From Acidobacteriota bacterium (lineage in GTDB: Bacteria > Acidobacteriota > Vicinamibacteria > Vicinamibacterales > JAFNAJ01): 64,000 nucleotides of DNA. Positions 17,315 to 27,594 of this stretch are shown here, piece after piece. The notes below the pieces were generated by a model. That model saw only the letters and a list, made by a program, of their open reading frames with translations. It did not search any database and had not been told where the DNA came from. Position 1 is the stretch's first letter. The number at the start of each line of letters is the position of its first letter. A program made the translations under genes and the position numbers. The stretch lies in the NCBI GenBank assembly GCA_023384575.1, contig JAHDVP010000003.1, positions 1 to 64,000 of the forward strand. Direction: 5' to 3'.

Positions 17315-18244
17315 CTACTCCTCACCCACCGCGCGGGCGAACACGTCCTCGAGGGTCGGCACGCTCGGGCGCAGGTGGCGCACCTGGACGCCGTGCGCCG
17401 CGGCGAGCGCGAAGAGGTCGCGCGGCCCGAGGCCGTCGGGCACGAACGCCCGCATCACGTCCTCGTCGGTCGCGTGGCAGTCGATCCGCCGTTGCTTCAG
17501 CACCTCGATGAACGCGTGCGCATCGCCCTTCACGCGCAGCTCGAACACGCGGCCGCTCGGCCCCTTGAGGGCGTCGATGGGGCCCTGCGCCGCGATCGCC
17601 CCCTTGTCCATGACGACGACGTGGTCGCAGGTGTACTCGACGTCCGGCAGCAGGTGCGACGACAGGATCAGGTTCACCTGCTTCTTGTGCCCGAGATCGC
17701 GGATGAGCGCGAGCATCTCGTCGCGCCCCTTCGGGTCCATCCCATTGGTGGGCTCGTCGAGAAACAGCAGGTCGGGGTCGTGCACGAGGGCCTGGGCCAG
17801 CTTGATGCGCTGCTTCATGCCGGTCGAGTAGGTCTCGAGGTTCCGGTACCGCGCTTCGCCAAGCCCGACGTAGTACAGCACTTCGTGTGCCCGCTGCATG
17901 GCGTCGACGGCGGGCAGCCCGGCGAGCTGGCCGCAGTAGGCGACGAAGCTCACGGCGTTCATCCCGGGGATGTGCGCATCGCTCTCGGGCATGTAGCCGA
18001 TGCGCGCGCGGATCTCCTGCGGGGCCTTCGCGACGTCGAGGCCGAGCACCCGCATGTCGCCCCGCTCCGGTGCGATGAAGCCGAGCAGGGCCTTGAGCAG
18101 CGTGCTCTTGCCGGCGCCGTTCGGTCCGAGCAGGCCGACGGCTCCGGCGGCGAAGCTCGCCGACACCTCCCGCAGCGCCGGGTTCTTCCCGTAGACCACG
18201 GTGACCCGGTCGAGCGTCACGACGGGAGGCGCGATGTCGGTCAT
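17315..18244 (-). CDS. ABC transporter ATP-binding protein (first of pair)
   Basis: 309 residues from the ATG at 18244; an upstream in-frame ATG at 18295 would add 17 poorly conserved residues. Walker A is GLLGPNGAGKST, signature YSTGMKQRIKLAQA, Walker B LLFLDEPTNGMDP, H-loop ILSSHL. The C-terminal segment ends RPSVPTLEDVFARAVGE, common in exporter ATPases of the NatA/CcmA class. It is the first gene of the four-gene exporter operon. Two ATPases with two different permeases suggest either two related exporters or one heteromeric complex. Confidence 0.92.
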   Translation of the reverse strand: MTDIAPPVVTLDRVTVVYGKNPALREVSASFAAGAVGLLGPNGAGKSTLLKALLGFIAPERGDMRVLGLDVAKAPQEIRARIGYMPESDAHIPGMNAVSFVAYCGQLAGLPAVDAMQRAHEVLYYVGLGEARYRNLETYSTGMKQRIKLAQALVHDPDLLFLDEPTNGMDPKGRDEMLALIRDLGHKKQVNLILSSHLLPDVEYTCDHVVVMDKGAIAAQGPIDALKGPSGRVFELRVKGDAHAFIEVLKQRRIDCHATDEDVMRAFVPDGLGPRDLFALAAAHGVQVRHLRPSVPTLEDVFARAVGEE

Positions 18245-18367
18245 GGAGATCACGGAACGTCGGATGGCGTCTGTGAGCCTATACGGAAGCGGCACGTGAC
18301 GGGTTCAGCTGGCGAGACGGGCGGGCCGTGCCGGCCCGACGCCCCGGCGGGGGCGCGACCGGCGACA

Positions 18368-18937
18368 TCAGAGCGCCCCCCTCAGCCCGAGCGCGTCGGC
18401 CTGCTCGCGCATCGACTCGATGACGTTGGCGATGTGCACCTCGAGCGGCAGCCCCAGCCCCTCGGCACCCCTGACGAGGTCGTCGCGGCTCACGGCCCGG
18501 GCGAACGCCTTGTCCTTCATCCGCTTCTTCACGGACGACGCCTCGAGGTCGAGCACGCTCTTCGACGGCCTGACGAGGGCCGCCGCCGTGACGAAGCCCG
18601 CCATCTCGTCGCAGGCGAACAGCGCGTGCTCGAGGCGCGTCTCGCGCGGAACCCCCGTGTAGTCGGCGTGCGACAGGATCGCCTTCAACACGAACTCGGG
18701 GCACCCCAGCCCGCGCAGGATCTCCACGCCGCGATACGGGTGGTTCTCCTGATCGGGCCAGCGCTCGTAGTCGAAGTCGTGGATCAGGCCGACGAAGCTC
18801 CAGACGTCTTCGTCTTCGCCGAAGCGCCGGGCGTACCCCCGTACGGCGGCCTCGACGGCCAGCGCGTGCTTCCGCAGGCTGTCGCTCTTGGTGTGCTCGG
18901 TCAGCAGTTGCCAGGCGGTGTCGTGTGTCAGGTCCAT
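18368..18937 (-). CDS. HD-domain (HDIG) phosphohydrolase family protein
   Basis: 189 residues. Metal-ligand pattern of the HD superfamily: His24 in LRKHALAVEA, the His53-Asp54 pair in GLIHDFDYERWP, His90 in AILSHADYTG and Asp110 in FACDEMAG. Such stand-alone HD proteins hydrolyse nucleotides or other phosphomonoesters; the substrate here is unknown. The gene lies between the ABC operon and gltS, with 70 bp on the gltS side and 123 bp on the other. Confidence 0.82.
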   Translation of the reverse strand: MDLTHDTAWQLLTEHTKSDSLRKHALAVEAAVRGYARRFGEDEDVWSFVGLIHDFDYERWPDQENHPYRGVEILRGLGCPEFVLKAILSHADYTGVPRETRLEHALFACDEMAGFVTAAALVRPSKSVLDLEASSVKKRMKDKAFARAVSRDDLVRGAEGLGLPLEVHIANVIESMREQADALGLRGAL

Positions 18938-19007
18938 GTCGTCATCACGTCAGTGGCGCACCCGCCCGCCGCGGCCCGCAAGGCGGCGGCGCCGGACGCC
19001 AGGGCCA

Positions 19008-20243
19008 TCATCGCACCAGGTTGATGAACGCGGTGATGATCAGGGCGTTCGTGAAGTCGATGAAGAAGGCCCCGACCATCGGCACCACCAGGAACGCCCG
19101 CGGCGCGTGCCCGAAGCGCTCGACGATGGCCTCCATGTTGGCGACGGCGTTGGGGGTGGCCCCCAGGCCGAAGCCGCAGTGCCCGCCGGCCATGACGGCC
19201 GCGTCGTAGTCGCGCCCCATCACCCGGAACGTCACGAAGTAGGTGAACGCCGCCAGCATCGTCACCTGGCCCGCGAGGATGACGAGCATGGGAACGGCCA
19301 GCTCCAGCAGCTCCCAGAGCCGCAACGACATCAGCGCCATCGCCAGGAACAGCGACAGCGCGATCGTGCCCACGTCGTCGACCACGCGCTGGTTGATGCG
19401 CAGGACGCCAGTCAGGTCGGCCGTGTTGCGAATGGCGGCCGCCGCAATCATCGCGCCGATGTAGGCCGGCAGCGTGATGCGCCGGCCGAGCCACGCGCTG
19501 AGCAGCGAGCCCACCCACATCGCGACGAGCACGATCGTGATCGTCTTGAGGAGCGTGTACGCCGTGCCGGCTTCACCGACCGGCTCGGTGTCGATCTCGG
19601 CATCGAGCGAATCGGCGGCCGCAGACTTCAGGTCGGACGGCGGCAGCCCCGGCACCGCCGGCTTGAGCCCGCGGCGCTTCACGAGCGTCGTCGCGATGGG
19701 CCCGCCGATGAGCCCGCCGCTCACCAGACCGAAGGTGGCGGCCGCGAGCGCCAGCGTCTGCGCCCCCTGAAATCCGTAGAGCGTCTCGATCTCCCTGCCG
19801 AAGGCGGCGCCGGTACCGTGGCCGCCAGTCATCGAGATGGAGCCGGCGAGCAGCCCGAGCAGCGGCTCGATGCCCATGAGGGTCGCCAGGCCGAGGCCGA
19901 GGCCGTTCTGGAGCACGGCCACCGAGGAGGCGAGGATCCAGAAGACAATGACCTGCGGCCCCCCGACCTTGAGCAGGCCCAGGCTCGCGCCGAGGCCGAT
20001 CGTCGTGAAGAAGCCGATCATGAGCGGCGTCTGGAGGGTCGCGTCGAACTCGAACTCGAGGACGCCCGCCAGGCGGAGGGCGAGCGCCACGCCCGCGAAG
20101 ATGAACCCGCCCACGACCGGGGCCGGGATGTTGTAGCGGTCGAGGACGCCCACCCGCCGGCGGATGCCGTACCCGGCAAACAGCACCACCGAGGCGAGAG
20201 CGAGCGTCTGGACCATGTCCAGGTGCACGACGATCGGCGACAT
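19008..20243 (-). CDS. gltS: Sodium/glutamate symporter
   Basis: Na+-coupled glutamate uptake at the inner membrane. 411 residues, close to the 401 of the E. coli protein. The ATG at 20243 is chosen over 20267 because GGGAGG lies 5 bases before it. Glycine-rich reentrant-loop motifs occur twice, as expected for the inverted-repeat fold: ISMTGGHGTGAAFGRE in the first half and VMAGGHCGFGLGATPNAVAN in the second. About ten membrane segments. It follows the Nudix gene by 20 bp and may be the last gene of that transcript. Confidence 0.92.
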   Translation of the reverse strand: MSPIVVHLDMVQTLALASVVLFAGYGIRRRVGVLDRYNIPAPVVGGFIFAGVALALRLAGVLEFEFDATLQTPLMIGFFTTIGLGASLGLLKVGGPQVIVFWILASSVAVLQNGLGLGLATLMGIEPLLGLLAGSISMTGGHGTGAAFGREIETLYGFQGAQTLALAAATFGLVSGGLIGGPIATTLVKRRGLKPAVPGLPPSDLKSAAADSLDAEIDTEPVGEAGTAYTLLKTITIVLVAMWVGSLLSAWLGRRITLPAYIGAMIAAAAIRNTADLTGVLRINQRVVDDVGTIALSLFLAMALMSLRLWELLELAVPMLVILAGQVTMLAAFTYFVTFRVMGRDYDAAVMAGGHCGFGLGATPNAVANMEAIVERFGHAPRAFLVVPMVGAFFIDFTNALIITAFINLVR

Positions 20244-20263
20244 CGAGCCTCCCGAAGGAGGCA

Positions 20264-20758
20264 TCATAACAGGGTGAGCGCCTTGCGGATGACGCCGATG
20301 GTGCCCGCCGCGACGCCGTACGCGTCGAGCTGCTCGGGATCCACGAGCACGACCTCACCGGCGTCGTCTCCGGCGGCGAGCGTCCCGCCCACCAGGGTGC
20401 AGAGATAGTCGGCCAGCACGTAGTGGTAACGGACCGCGCCGCCGGCATCGCGGTAGATGCGGTCGACGACGTCGACGACCGGGCCGACATCGACGTCGAG
20501 CCCGGTCTCCTCCTTCACCTCGCGCGCCACGCCCGCAGCCAGGGCCTCGCCGAGCTCGAGCAACCCGCCGGGCAGGCTCCATCGGCCGGCGAGCGGCTCG
20601 CGGCGCCGCCTGACCAGCACGACGCGGCCATCGACCACCACGATGGCGCCGACGCCGACGAGGGGCCGCGACGGGTACTCGCGGCCGGGGGCCGAGGCGT
20701 CCCGGCCCGGCTCGCGGCTCGCCCTCCCGGGTCCCGGTCCCACCGCCGGTGGGCTCAT
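20264..20758 (-). CDS. Nudix hydrolase
   Basis: 164 residues; the start ATG at 20758 overlaps the yjbQ stop (ATGA). The Nudix box [20 protein letters not shown] continues with ETGLD, so all metal-binding Glu residues are present. The region after the box ([22 protein letters not shown]) resembles ADP-ribose or NADH pyrophosphatase-like members. About 30 low-complexity residues precede the domain. The exact nucleoside diphosphate substrate cannot be read from the sequence. Its position after nucleoside salvage and tsaD genes fits nucleotide housekeeping. Confidence 0.88.
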   Translation of the reverse strand: MSPPAVGPGPGRASREPGRDASAPGREYPSRPLVGVGAIVVVDGRVVLVRRRREPLAGRWSLPGGLLELGEALAAGVAREVKEETGLDVDVGPVVDVVDRIYRDAGGAVRYHYVLADYLCTLVGGTLAAGDDAGEVVLVDPEQLDAYGVAAGTIGVIRKALTLL

Positions 20759-21168
20759 TCGCCCATCACCTTGACGACGACGCGCTTGCGGCGCTGGCCG
20801 TCGAACTCGGCGTAGAAGATCTGCTCCCACGGCCCGAGGTCGAGCTCGCCGCCCGTGACGGGCACGATCACCTGGTGGCCCATGATGGTGCGCTTGAGGT
20901 GCGCGTCGGCATTGTCCTCGCCGGTCTGGTGATGCCGGTACGGCAGGCCGGCCGGCGCCAGCTTCTCGAGCCAGACCTGGAAGTCGTGGATGAGCCCGTC
21001 TTCCCAGTCGTTGACGTAGACACCGGCGGTGATGTGCATGGCCGAGACGAGCACCATGCCTTCCTTGATGCCGCTCTTCTCGACGGCAGCGCGCACTTGG
21101 TCGGTGATGCGGACGAACTCCTGCCGCGACTTGGTGGTGAACCAGAGGTACTCGGTGTGGGTGGTCAT
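20755..21168 (-). CDS. YjbQ family (UPF0047) protein
   Basis: 137 residues from the ATG at 21168. Family motifs are complete: [40 protein letters not shown] and [20 protein letters not shown]. YjbQ proteins have weak thiamine-phosphate synthase activity in E. coli, and their true role is unsettled. The histidines in the three motifs form the putative metal site. It is coupled to the Nudix gene by ATGA and lies 99 bp downstream of tsaD. Confidence 0.92.
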   Translation of the reverse strand: MTTHTEYLWFTTKSRQEFVRITDQVRAAVEKSGIKEGMVLVSAMHITAGVYVNDWEDGLIHDFQVWLEKLAPAGLPYRHHQTGEDNADAHLKRTIMGHQVIVPVTGGELDLGPWEQIFYAEFDGQRRKRVVVKVMGE

Positions 21169-21267
21169 CGGCGTGCCAGGGGCTGAGAAGGGTCCGCGCA
21201 ATCTGCGCGGCCGCGTCCAGTGTACTTGAGGATCGGTCGCGGGCCTCGACGGCAGGTCGCCTCGAGA

Positions 21268-22374
21268 TCAGCGCACACCGAGCGGGAGGCTCGCGTCGGC
21301 GTCGAGCGTCCAGTCGGCGCGCACGCCTCGATGGTAGGCCCGCAGGCCCGCGGCGGCGATCATCGCGGCGTTGTCGGTCGCAAGCGCGAGCGACGGCAGG
21401 CAGACGGGCAGGCCGCGCTCCACGCCGCGCGCGGCCATGTCGGCCCGCACGCGGCTGTTGGCCGACACGCCGCCCGCCACGCCAACGCTTCTTGCGCCGA
21501 ACCAGCGCGCGGCGTCGAAGGTGCGCTCGACGAGCGGCTCGACGATGGCGCGCTGGAACGAGGCACACAGGTCGGCCAGTTCCTGCGGCGCAAGGAGCGG
21601 GTCGCGGCCCGGCCGCTCGGCCTCGAGACGCCGCACGTGCCGCAGCACCGCCGTCTTGACGCCGCTGAAGCTGAAGTCCGTCCGGTACCTCAGCGTCTCG
21701 AACGCGCCGGGCAGGCCGGTCCTCGGCCCTGGCGACCGGTCGGCATGCTTCAGCCGCGCGACCGGAAACTCGATGGCGTGGTCGTTGCCGTCGCTCGCCA
21801 GGCGATCGACGATCGGCCCACCCGGGTACCCGAGCCCCAGCAGCTTCGCCACCTTGTCGTACGCCTCCCCCGCCGCATCGTCGCGCGTCCGGCCGATCAA
21901 CTCGTACTCGCCTTCGGCCGGCACGAGATAGAGGCTCGTGTGGCCACCCGAGACGACGAGCACGACGGCCGGGAGAGGCAGGGCGCCGTTCTGCAGGACG
22001 AGCGACTCGATGTGGCCGGCGAGGTGGTGCACGGGCACGAGCGGCAGGCCGCGCGCCGCCGCCGCCGCCTTGGCGAACGACACGCCCACGAGCAGCGAGC
22101 CCACCAGGCCCGGTCCCTGCGTGACGGCAATCGCGCCGAGCTCGTCCCAGCGCGTCGACGCTTCATCCAGCGCGCGCTCGACGACGCCGCAGATGTCGCG
22201 CAGGTGCTGGCGCGAAGCGAGCTCCGGCACGACGCCCCCCCACTCGCGGTGGATGTCGACCTGCGAGGCGACGACGCTGGAGCGCACGCGCCACGGCCTC
22301 GCCGCGTCGGCGGTCTCCTCGACCACCGCCGCCGCGGTCTCGTCGCACGAGCTCTCGATGCCGAGCATGCGCAT
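21268..22374 (-). CDS. tsaD: tRNA N6-adenosine threonylcarbamoyltransferase
   Basis: Transfers threonylcarbamoyl from TC-AMP to A37 of ANN-decoding tRNAs, as part of the TsaB-TsaD-TsaE complex. 368 residues with MRMLGIESSCDETAAAVV at the N-terminus, the iron-binding HHLAGHIES, VVSGGHTSLY and the nucleotide-binding GVAGGVSANSRVR. It starts at the ATG at 22374 (or 22368), 2 bases after the mtnA stop, so it is likely in the same transcript as the salvage genes. Other tsa genes are not in the window. Confidence 0.96.
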   Translation of the reverse strand: MRMLGIESSCDETAAAVVEETADAARPWRVRSSVVASQVDIHREWGGVVPELASRQHLRDICGVVERALDEASTRWDELGAIAVTQGPGLVGSLLVGVSFAKAAAAARGLPLVPVHHLAGHIESLVLQNGALPLPAVVLVVSGGHTSLYLVPAEGEYELIGRTRDDAAGEAYDKVAKLLGLGYPGGPIVDRLASDGNDHAIEFPVARLKHADRSPGPRTGLPGAFETLRYRTDFSFSGVKTAVLRHVRRLEAERPGRDPLLAPQELADLCASFQRAIVEPLVERTFDAARWFGARSVGVAGGVSANSRVRADMAARGVERGLPVCLPSLALATDNAAMIAAAGLRAYHRGVRADWTLDADASLPLGVR

Positions 22375-22376
22375 CG

Positions 22377-23432
<1,056 letters not shown>

Positions 23433-23488
23433 AGACGGGCGATCATACCGCAGCGGGCGGGCCGGGCATCCGGCGCCCGCCGGGCCGC

Positions 23489-23917
23489 TCACCGCCCCGG
23501 GCCGGGCGTTTCGAGGAAGCGGCCGTCGAAGGGGTGCGGCAGCAGGTCGCTCATCCGGTGCCGTGCCAGTTCCCCGCGCAGGTTCGCGAGCACGACCTCG
23601 AGGTCGTGACCGTACTCCCACAGGATCTGCCGGCAGGGTCCGCAGGGGGGCGTCGCGTCGCCGGTGTCGGCCACCACGGCGATGCGGCGGAACTCTCGAT
23701 GGCCGTCCGAGAGCGCCTTGAACATCGCGACGCGCTCGGCGCACAGCGTGAGCCCGTACGTCGCGTTCTCGATGTTGCACCCGGTGATCACCTGCCCGTC
23801 GGCCGTCTCGAGCGCCGCGCCCACCTTGAAGCCGGAGTACGGGGTGATGGCGGCTTCGCGTGCGCGGCGCGCTGCCTCGACGAGCCGCGCCGCGTCGCCG
23901 CCGGCCGGGCGGCTCAT
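23489..23917 (-). CDS. cdd: Cytidine deaminase
   Basis: Deaminates cytidine and deoxycytidine to (deoxy)uridine. 142 residues, the short tetrameric form. The zinc/catalytic motif CAERVAMF carries the proton-shuttling Glu, and [13 protein letters not shown] gives the other two Cys ligands. The N-terminal [15 protein letters not shown] is the substrate loop. The start ATG at 23917 overlaps the PNP stop (ATGA), so the two are translationally coupled. The C-terminal 20 residues ([14 protein letters not shown]) match related enzymes. Confidence 0.95.
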   Translation of the reverse strand: MSRPAGGDAARLVEAARRAREAAITPYSGFKVGAALETADGQVITGCNIENATYGLTLCAERVAMFKALSDGHREFRRIAVVADTGDATPPCGPCRQILWEYGHDLEVVLANLRGELARHRMSDLLPHPFDGRFLETPGPGR

Positions 23918-24753
23918 GCGGCCTCCCTCGCGATGACGCCCTCGAGCAGACCGATGAAGCTGGCCCTCACGCGACGCGCGGTCTCCATCACCTCGTCGTG
24001 CACGAGCGGGCGATCGAGCACGCCGGCCGCCATGTTGGTGATGCACGAGATCCCGAGCACCTCGAGGCCCATGTGGCGGGCGACGATGGTCTCGGGTGCC
24101 GTCGACATGCCGACGGCGTCGGCACCAATCGTCCGGAGGTAGCGGATCTCGGCCGGCGTCTCGTAGCTCGGCCCGTGCACGGCCGCATAGATGCCGTGCG
24201 CGAGCTCGATGCCGCGCGCCGCGGCCACGTCGTCGGCGAGCCGGCGCAGCCGCTTCGAGTAGGCCTCGGTCATGTCGGGAAACCGCGTGCCGAACCGGTC
24301 GTCGTTGGCCCCGACGAGCGGGTTCGTCCCCATCAGGTTGATGTGATCGTCGATCGCCATCAGCGTCCCCTCGCCGAAGGCCGTGTTGATGCCGCCGGCC
24401 GCGTTCGTCAGCACCAGAGTCCGGACGCCGAGCGTCGCGAGCACGCGCACGCCGAAGGTCACCGTCTCCATCGCGTGCCCTTCGTAGAAGTGGACGCGTC
24501 CCGCGAGGGCGAGCACGCTGTGCCCTGCCGACCGGCCGGACACCAGCCGCCCCGCGTGGCCGACGACGGCCGACGCCGGCCAGTGCGGGATGTCCTCGTA
24601 CCGCAGGAGGGTCGCCTCGCCCAGGCCGTCGGCGAAGTCACCCAGACCGGACCCGAGGACGACGGCCGTGCGCGGCGCCTCGCCGAGGCGCGCCCGGAGG
24701 AAGTCCGCCGCCTCGTGCACGCGATCGTGGAGGGTCGAGCTGCTCTGAGTCAT
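23914..24753 (-). CDS. Purine-nucleoside phosphorylase (trimeric, PNP-I type)
   Basis: Phosphorolysis of (deoxy)inosine and (deoxy)guanosine to base plus (deoxy)ribose-1-phosphate. 279 residues. Family motifs: [12 protein letters not shown] (phosphate loop), [43 protein letters not shown] and the base-binding [13 protein letters not shown]-like specificity for methylthio-nucleosides cannot be excluded, given mtnA two genes downstream. The length and the SYETPAE signature favour PNP. Start ATG at 24753. Confidence 0.93.
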   Translation of the reverse strand: MTQSSSTLHDRVHEAADFLRARLGEAPRTAVVLGSGLGDFADGLGEATLLRYEDIPHWPASAVVGHAGRLVSGRSAGHSVLALAGRVHFYEGHAMETVTFGVRVLATLGVRTLVLTNAAGGINTAFGEGTLMAIDDHINLMGTNPLVGANDDRFGTRFPDMTEAYSKRLRRLADDVAAARGIELAHGIYAAVHGPSYETPAEIRYLRTIGADAVGMSTAPETIVARHMGLEVLGISCITNMAAGVLDRPLVHDEVMETARRVRASFIGLLEGVIAREAA

Positions 24754-24815
24754 CGGTCGGGGCTCCAGGGAGGGCTGGCCGCCAGCCGCCAGCCGGGCTG
24801 CACACCACGGCTCGA

Positions 24816-26171
24816 CTAAATCAGCATGGCGGCGATCGACGCGTTGATCAAGGTCGCCAGGAAGCCGCCGAGCAGCGCCCGCGACCCGAGCCGCGCGAGG
24901 TCGTGTCGCCGCTCCGGGGCGATGCCGCCGATGCCGCCGAGCAGGATGCCGATCGATCCGAAATTGGCGAACCCCGTGAGCGCGTACGTCGCCAGCACGT
25001 ACGATCGGGGCTCGATGTCCCGGTACTCCGTCGTGAGCTTGACGTACGAGACGAACTCGTTGGCGACGAGCTTGGTGCCGAGCAGGTCGGCGATGGCCGG
25101 CACGTCGGCGCTCGAAACGCCCATGAGGATCGCCACCGGCGCGAACACCCACGAGAACACGCGGGCGAGCGAGAGATCGTCGCGGATGAGCACGAGCACG
25201 GCGTCGACGAGCGCGATGAGCGCCAGGAACGCGATGAGCATCGCCGCCACGTTGATGGCGAGCTTCATCCCCTCGGACGCCCCGGAGGAGGCCGCATCGA
25301 TGACGTTCGAGTGGCCCTGCTCGACCTGCAGCTTCACCTCGCCGCGCGTGGCGGGCTCCCCCGTCTCGGGGAGCAGGATCTTGGAGAGATAGAGGCCGCA
25401 CGGCGCCGCCATCACCGACGTCGTCAGGATGGCCACCGGGTCGGCGCCGAGGCTGATGTAGACCGCCATCACGCCGCCCGAGACGGTCGCGAGCCCGCCC
25501 ACCATGAGCGCGAGCAGCTCCGACTGGGTCATCCGCCCGACGTACGGCTTGACGATCAGCGGCGCCTCGGTCTGCCCCATGAACACGTTGGCCGCCGCCG
25601 AGAGCGTCTCCGCGCCGCTCGTCTTCAGCAGGTGCATCATCGACTTCGCCATGATCTTGACGATGAACTGCAGCACGCCGAAGTAGTAGAGGATGGTGAA
25701 GAACGACGAGACGAAGATGATCGTCGGCAGCGCCGTGAAGGCGAAGACGAAGCCGCTCGGGAACACCTTCGACATGGCCTCGCCGTCGGCGAGCACGCCG
25801 AAGACGAACCCGGCGCCGGCGTTCGAGAACTCGAGGAACTGCCGCACGACGCCGGCGATGGCGCTGAAGATCTCGTAGCCCGGCCGCACGCCACCGACCT
25901 CGAACTTCAGGATGAAGAGGGCCAGGCCGAGCTGCAGCGCGAAGCCGTACCCGACCGTCCGCCAGTTCACCGCGCGCAGGTTGGCCGAGCAGGCGGCGAT
26001 GACGAGCAGGAAACACACGACGCCCACCGCGCCCTGCGCCCTCGGCCCGATCGTGCCCTGGAACAGGAACGCGAGCCCGACGAGCGCGGCGGCGCCAACG
26101 GCGGCCCCCACACGCAGGTGGCGGTCGCTTCCGCCCATCCGGGGCGCGGCTTTCGGCGATGCCTTCGACAT
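24816..26171 (-). CDS. NupC-family concentrative nucleoside transporter
   Basis: Cation-coupled nucleoside uptake at the inner membrane. 451 residues, slightly longer than E. coli NupC (400) because of the N-terminal segment and a hydrophilic loop (LLPETGEPATRGEVKLQVEQ). CNT motifs: VFMGQTEAPLIVKPYV, GGLATVSGGVMAVYISLGA, LLGTKLVANEFVSYVKL and ALTGFANFGSIGI. It begins 7 bp after the thymidine phosphorylase stop, on the same strand, so uptake and breakdown are made together. Confidence 0.95.
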   Translation of the reverse strand: MSKASPKAAPRMGGSDRHLRVGAAVGAAALVGLAFLFQGTIGPRAQGAVGVVCFLLVIAACSANLRAVNWRTVGYGFALQLGLALFILKFEVGGVRPGYEIFSAIAGVVRQFLEFSNAGAGFVFGVLADGEAMSKVFPSGFVFAFTALPTIIFVSSFFTILYYFGVLQFIVKIMAKSMMHLLKTSGAETLSAAANVFMGQTEAPLIVKPYVGRMTQSELLALMVGGLATVSGGVMAVYISLGADPVAILTTSVMAAPCGLYLSKILLPETGEPATRGEVKLQVEQGHSNVIDAASSGASEGMKLAINVAAMLIAFLALIALVDAVLVLIRDDLSLARVFSWVFAPVAILMGVSSADVPAIADLLGTKLVANEFVSYVKLTTEYRDIEPRSYVLATYALTGFANFGSIGILLGGIGGIAPERRHDLARLGSRALLGGFLATLINASIAAMLI

Positions 26172-26178
26172 GGTCGGC

Positions 26179-27513
26179 TCACTCCTCGGTCGCGGCCGCC
26201 ACCCGGGCGGCGTCGAGTCGGTCGAGAATCAGCGGGCGCGACGCCGCCGCCTCGTCGGCGACGTCGACGGCCCCGGTCGCCAGCGGCCACGCCACGTCGC
26301 GCCGCGCGCGATCGTTGAAGTGCAGTTCGAGCACCGGGTCGGCCCCGGCGACCGGGTCGCCCGGGCGCTTGAGCAGCACGACCCCGGCGGCCGGGTCGAC
26401 CGCGTCACCCGCGCGCTCGCGCCCCGCACCGAGCGCGACACTGGCCAGGCCGATCCGCACCGCGTCGATCGCCTGCACGACCCCGGATCGGCTGCCGACG
26501 ACGAGCTCGCGGTGCGCGGCGGCCGGCAGCCGGCGCGGCTGCTCGACCACGCGGGGGTCGCCCCCCTGGGCCTCGACCATCCGCCCGAACACCTCGAGAC
26601 CGCGCCCGCTCGTCCGCGCGGCACGCGCTCCTGCCAGCGCGCCGGCCTCGTCATCGGCAAGACCCGCCACGACCAGCATCCGCGCGGCCAGATGGTCGCA
26701 CAACTCGACGACATCGTCCGGGCCGCCGCCGCGCAGCACCTCGATGGCCTCGGCCACCTCGAGGGCGTTGCCCACCGCGCGGCCGAGCGGCACGTCCATC
26801 GCCGACACGAGTGCCTCGACGGCGAGGCCCGACCGCAGGCCGTGCGACACGAGGGCGGCGGCAAGCCGCCTGGCGCCTCGCTCGTCGGCCATGAACGCAC
26901 CCCGGCCCGTCTTGACGTCGAGCACCAGACCGCGCGTCCCCTCGGCGATCTTCTTGCTGAGGATCGAGGCGACGATCAGCGGCACGCTGTCGACGGTCGC
27001 CGTCACGTCGCGCAGCGCGTACAGCACCCGGTCGGCGGGCACGATCGACGCCGTCTGGCCGACGATGGCGCAGCCCACCGCCTGCACGACGCGCCGGAAG
27101 GCGGCGAGATCGAGGTCCGTCCGCAGCCCCGGGATCGCCTCGAGCTTGTCGAGCGTGCCCCCCGTGTGCCCGAGCCCCCGCCCCGACATCATTGGGACCA
27201 CGCCGCCACACGCGGCGACGACCGGCGCGACGACCAGCGAGGTCTTGTCACCGACGCCGCCGGTGCTGTGTTTGTCGACGGCACGCGGCGCGCACGGGCC
27301 GAGGTCGACGCGCTCGCCGCTGGCCACCATCGCCTCGGTGAGCCAGGCGGTCTCCTCGTCGGTCATCCCGCGCCAGACGACGGCCATGAGGAACGCCGAC
27401 GCCTGGTAGTCGGCCACCGATCCGTCGACGACCCCGGAGACGAAGCTCGCGATCTCGTCGCGCTGGAGCGCGATGCCGTCGCGTTTCTTCCGGATGGTGT
27501 CGACCGCGCGCAT
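26179..27513 (-). CDS. deoA: Thymidine (pyrimidine-nucleoside) phosphorylase
   Basis: Phosphorolysis of thymidine or uridine to base plus (deoxy)ribose-1-phosphate. 444 residues from the ATG at 27513, the usual size. The family signature runs through VDKHSTGGVGDKTSLVVAP and MSGRGLGHTGGTLDKLEAIPG. The substrate loop has DSVPLIVASILSKKIAEGT, and VLDVKTGRGAFM is conserved. Whether it is the thymidine-specific (DeoA) or pyrimidine (Pdp) enzyme is not decided by sequence reading. First gene of the salvage operon; a TATACT box lies 12 bp upstream of the start. Confidence 0.93.
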   Translation of the reverse strand: MRAVDTIRKKRDGIALQRDEIASFVSGVVDGSVADYQASAFLMAVVWRGMTDEETAWLTEAMVASGERVDLGPCAPRAVDKHSTGGVGDKTSLVVAPVVAACGGVVPMMSGRGLGHTGGTLDKLEAIPGLRTDLDLAAFRRVVQAVGCAIVGQTASIVPADRVLYALRDVTATVDSVPLIVASILSKKIAEGTRGLVLDVKTGRGAFMADERGARRLAAALVSHGLRSGLAVEALVSAMDVPLGRAVGNALEVAEAIEVLRGGGPDDVVELCDHLAARMLVVAGLADDEAGALAGARAARTSGRGLEVFGRMVEAQGGDPRVVEQPRRLPAAAHRELVVGSRSGVVQAIDAVRIGLASVALGAGRERAGDAVDPAAGVVLLKRPGDPVAGADPVLELHFNDRARRDVAWPLATGAVDVADEAAASRPLILDRLDAARVAAATEE

Positions 27514-27525
27514 GAAACCCCGTGA

Positions 27526-27531
27526 GTATAG
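27526..27531 (-). promoter_or_regulatory. Possible -10 box for the salvage operon
   Basis: TATACT on the minus strand, 12 bases from the deoA ATG. The region 17 bp upstream (GGGGAC) is a poor -35, so transcription would start within a few bases of the start codon. Evidence is the hexamer only. Confidence 0.3.
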
Positions 27532-27564
27532 AGGATTCGCGGGGTCCCGTCCCCTCCCCGGGCG

Positions 27565-27570
27565 TATACT
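27565..27570 (+). promoter_or_regulatory. Possible -10 box for the amidohydrolase gene
   Basis: TATACT on the plus strand, 24 bases before the ATG at 27595, in the 81-bp divergent gap with deoA. The -35 region is GC-rich and unconvincing. Confidence 0.3.
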
Positions 27571-27594
27571 GGGCCGCAACCGAGAGAGGTGTCG

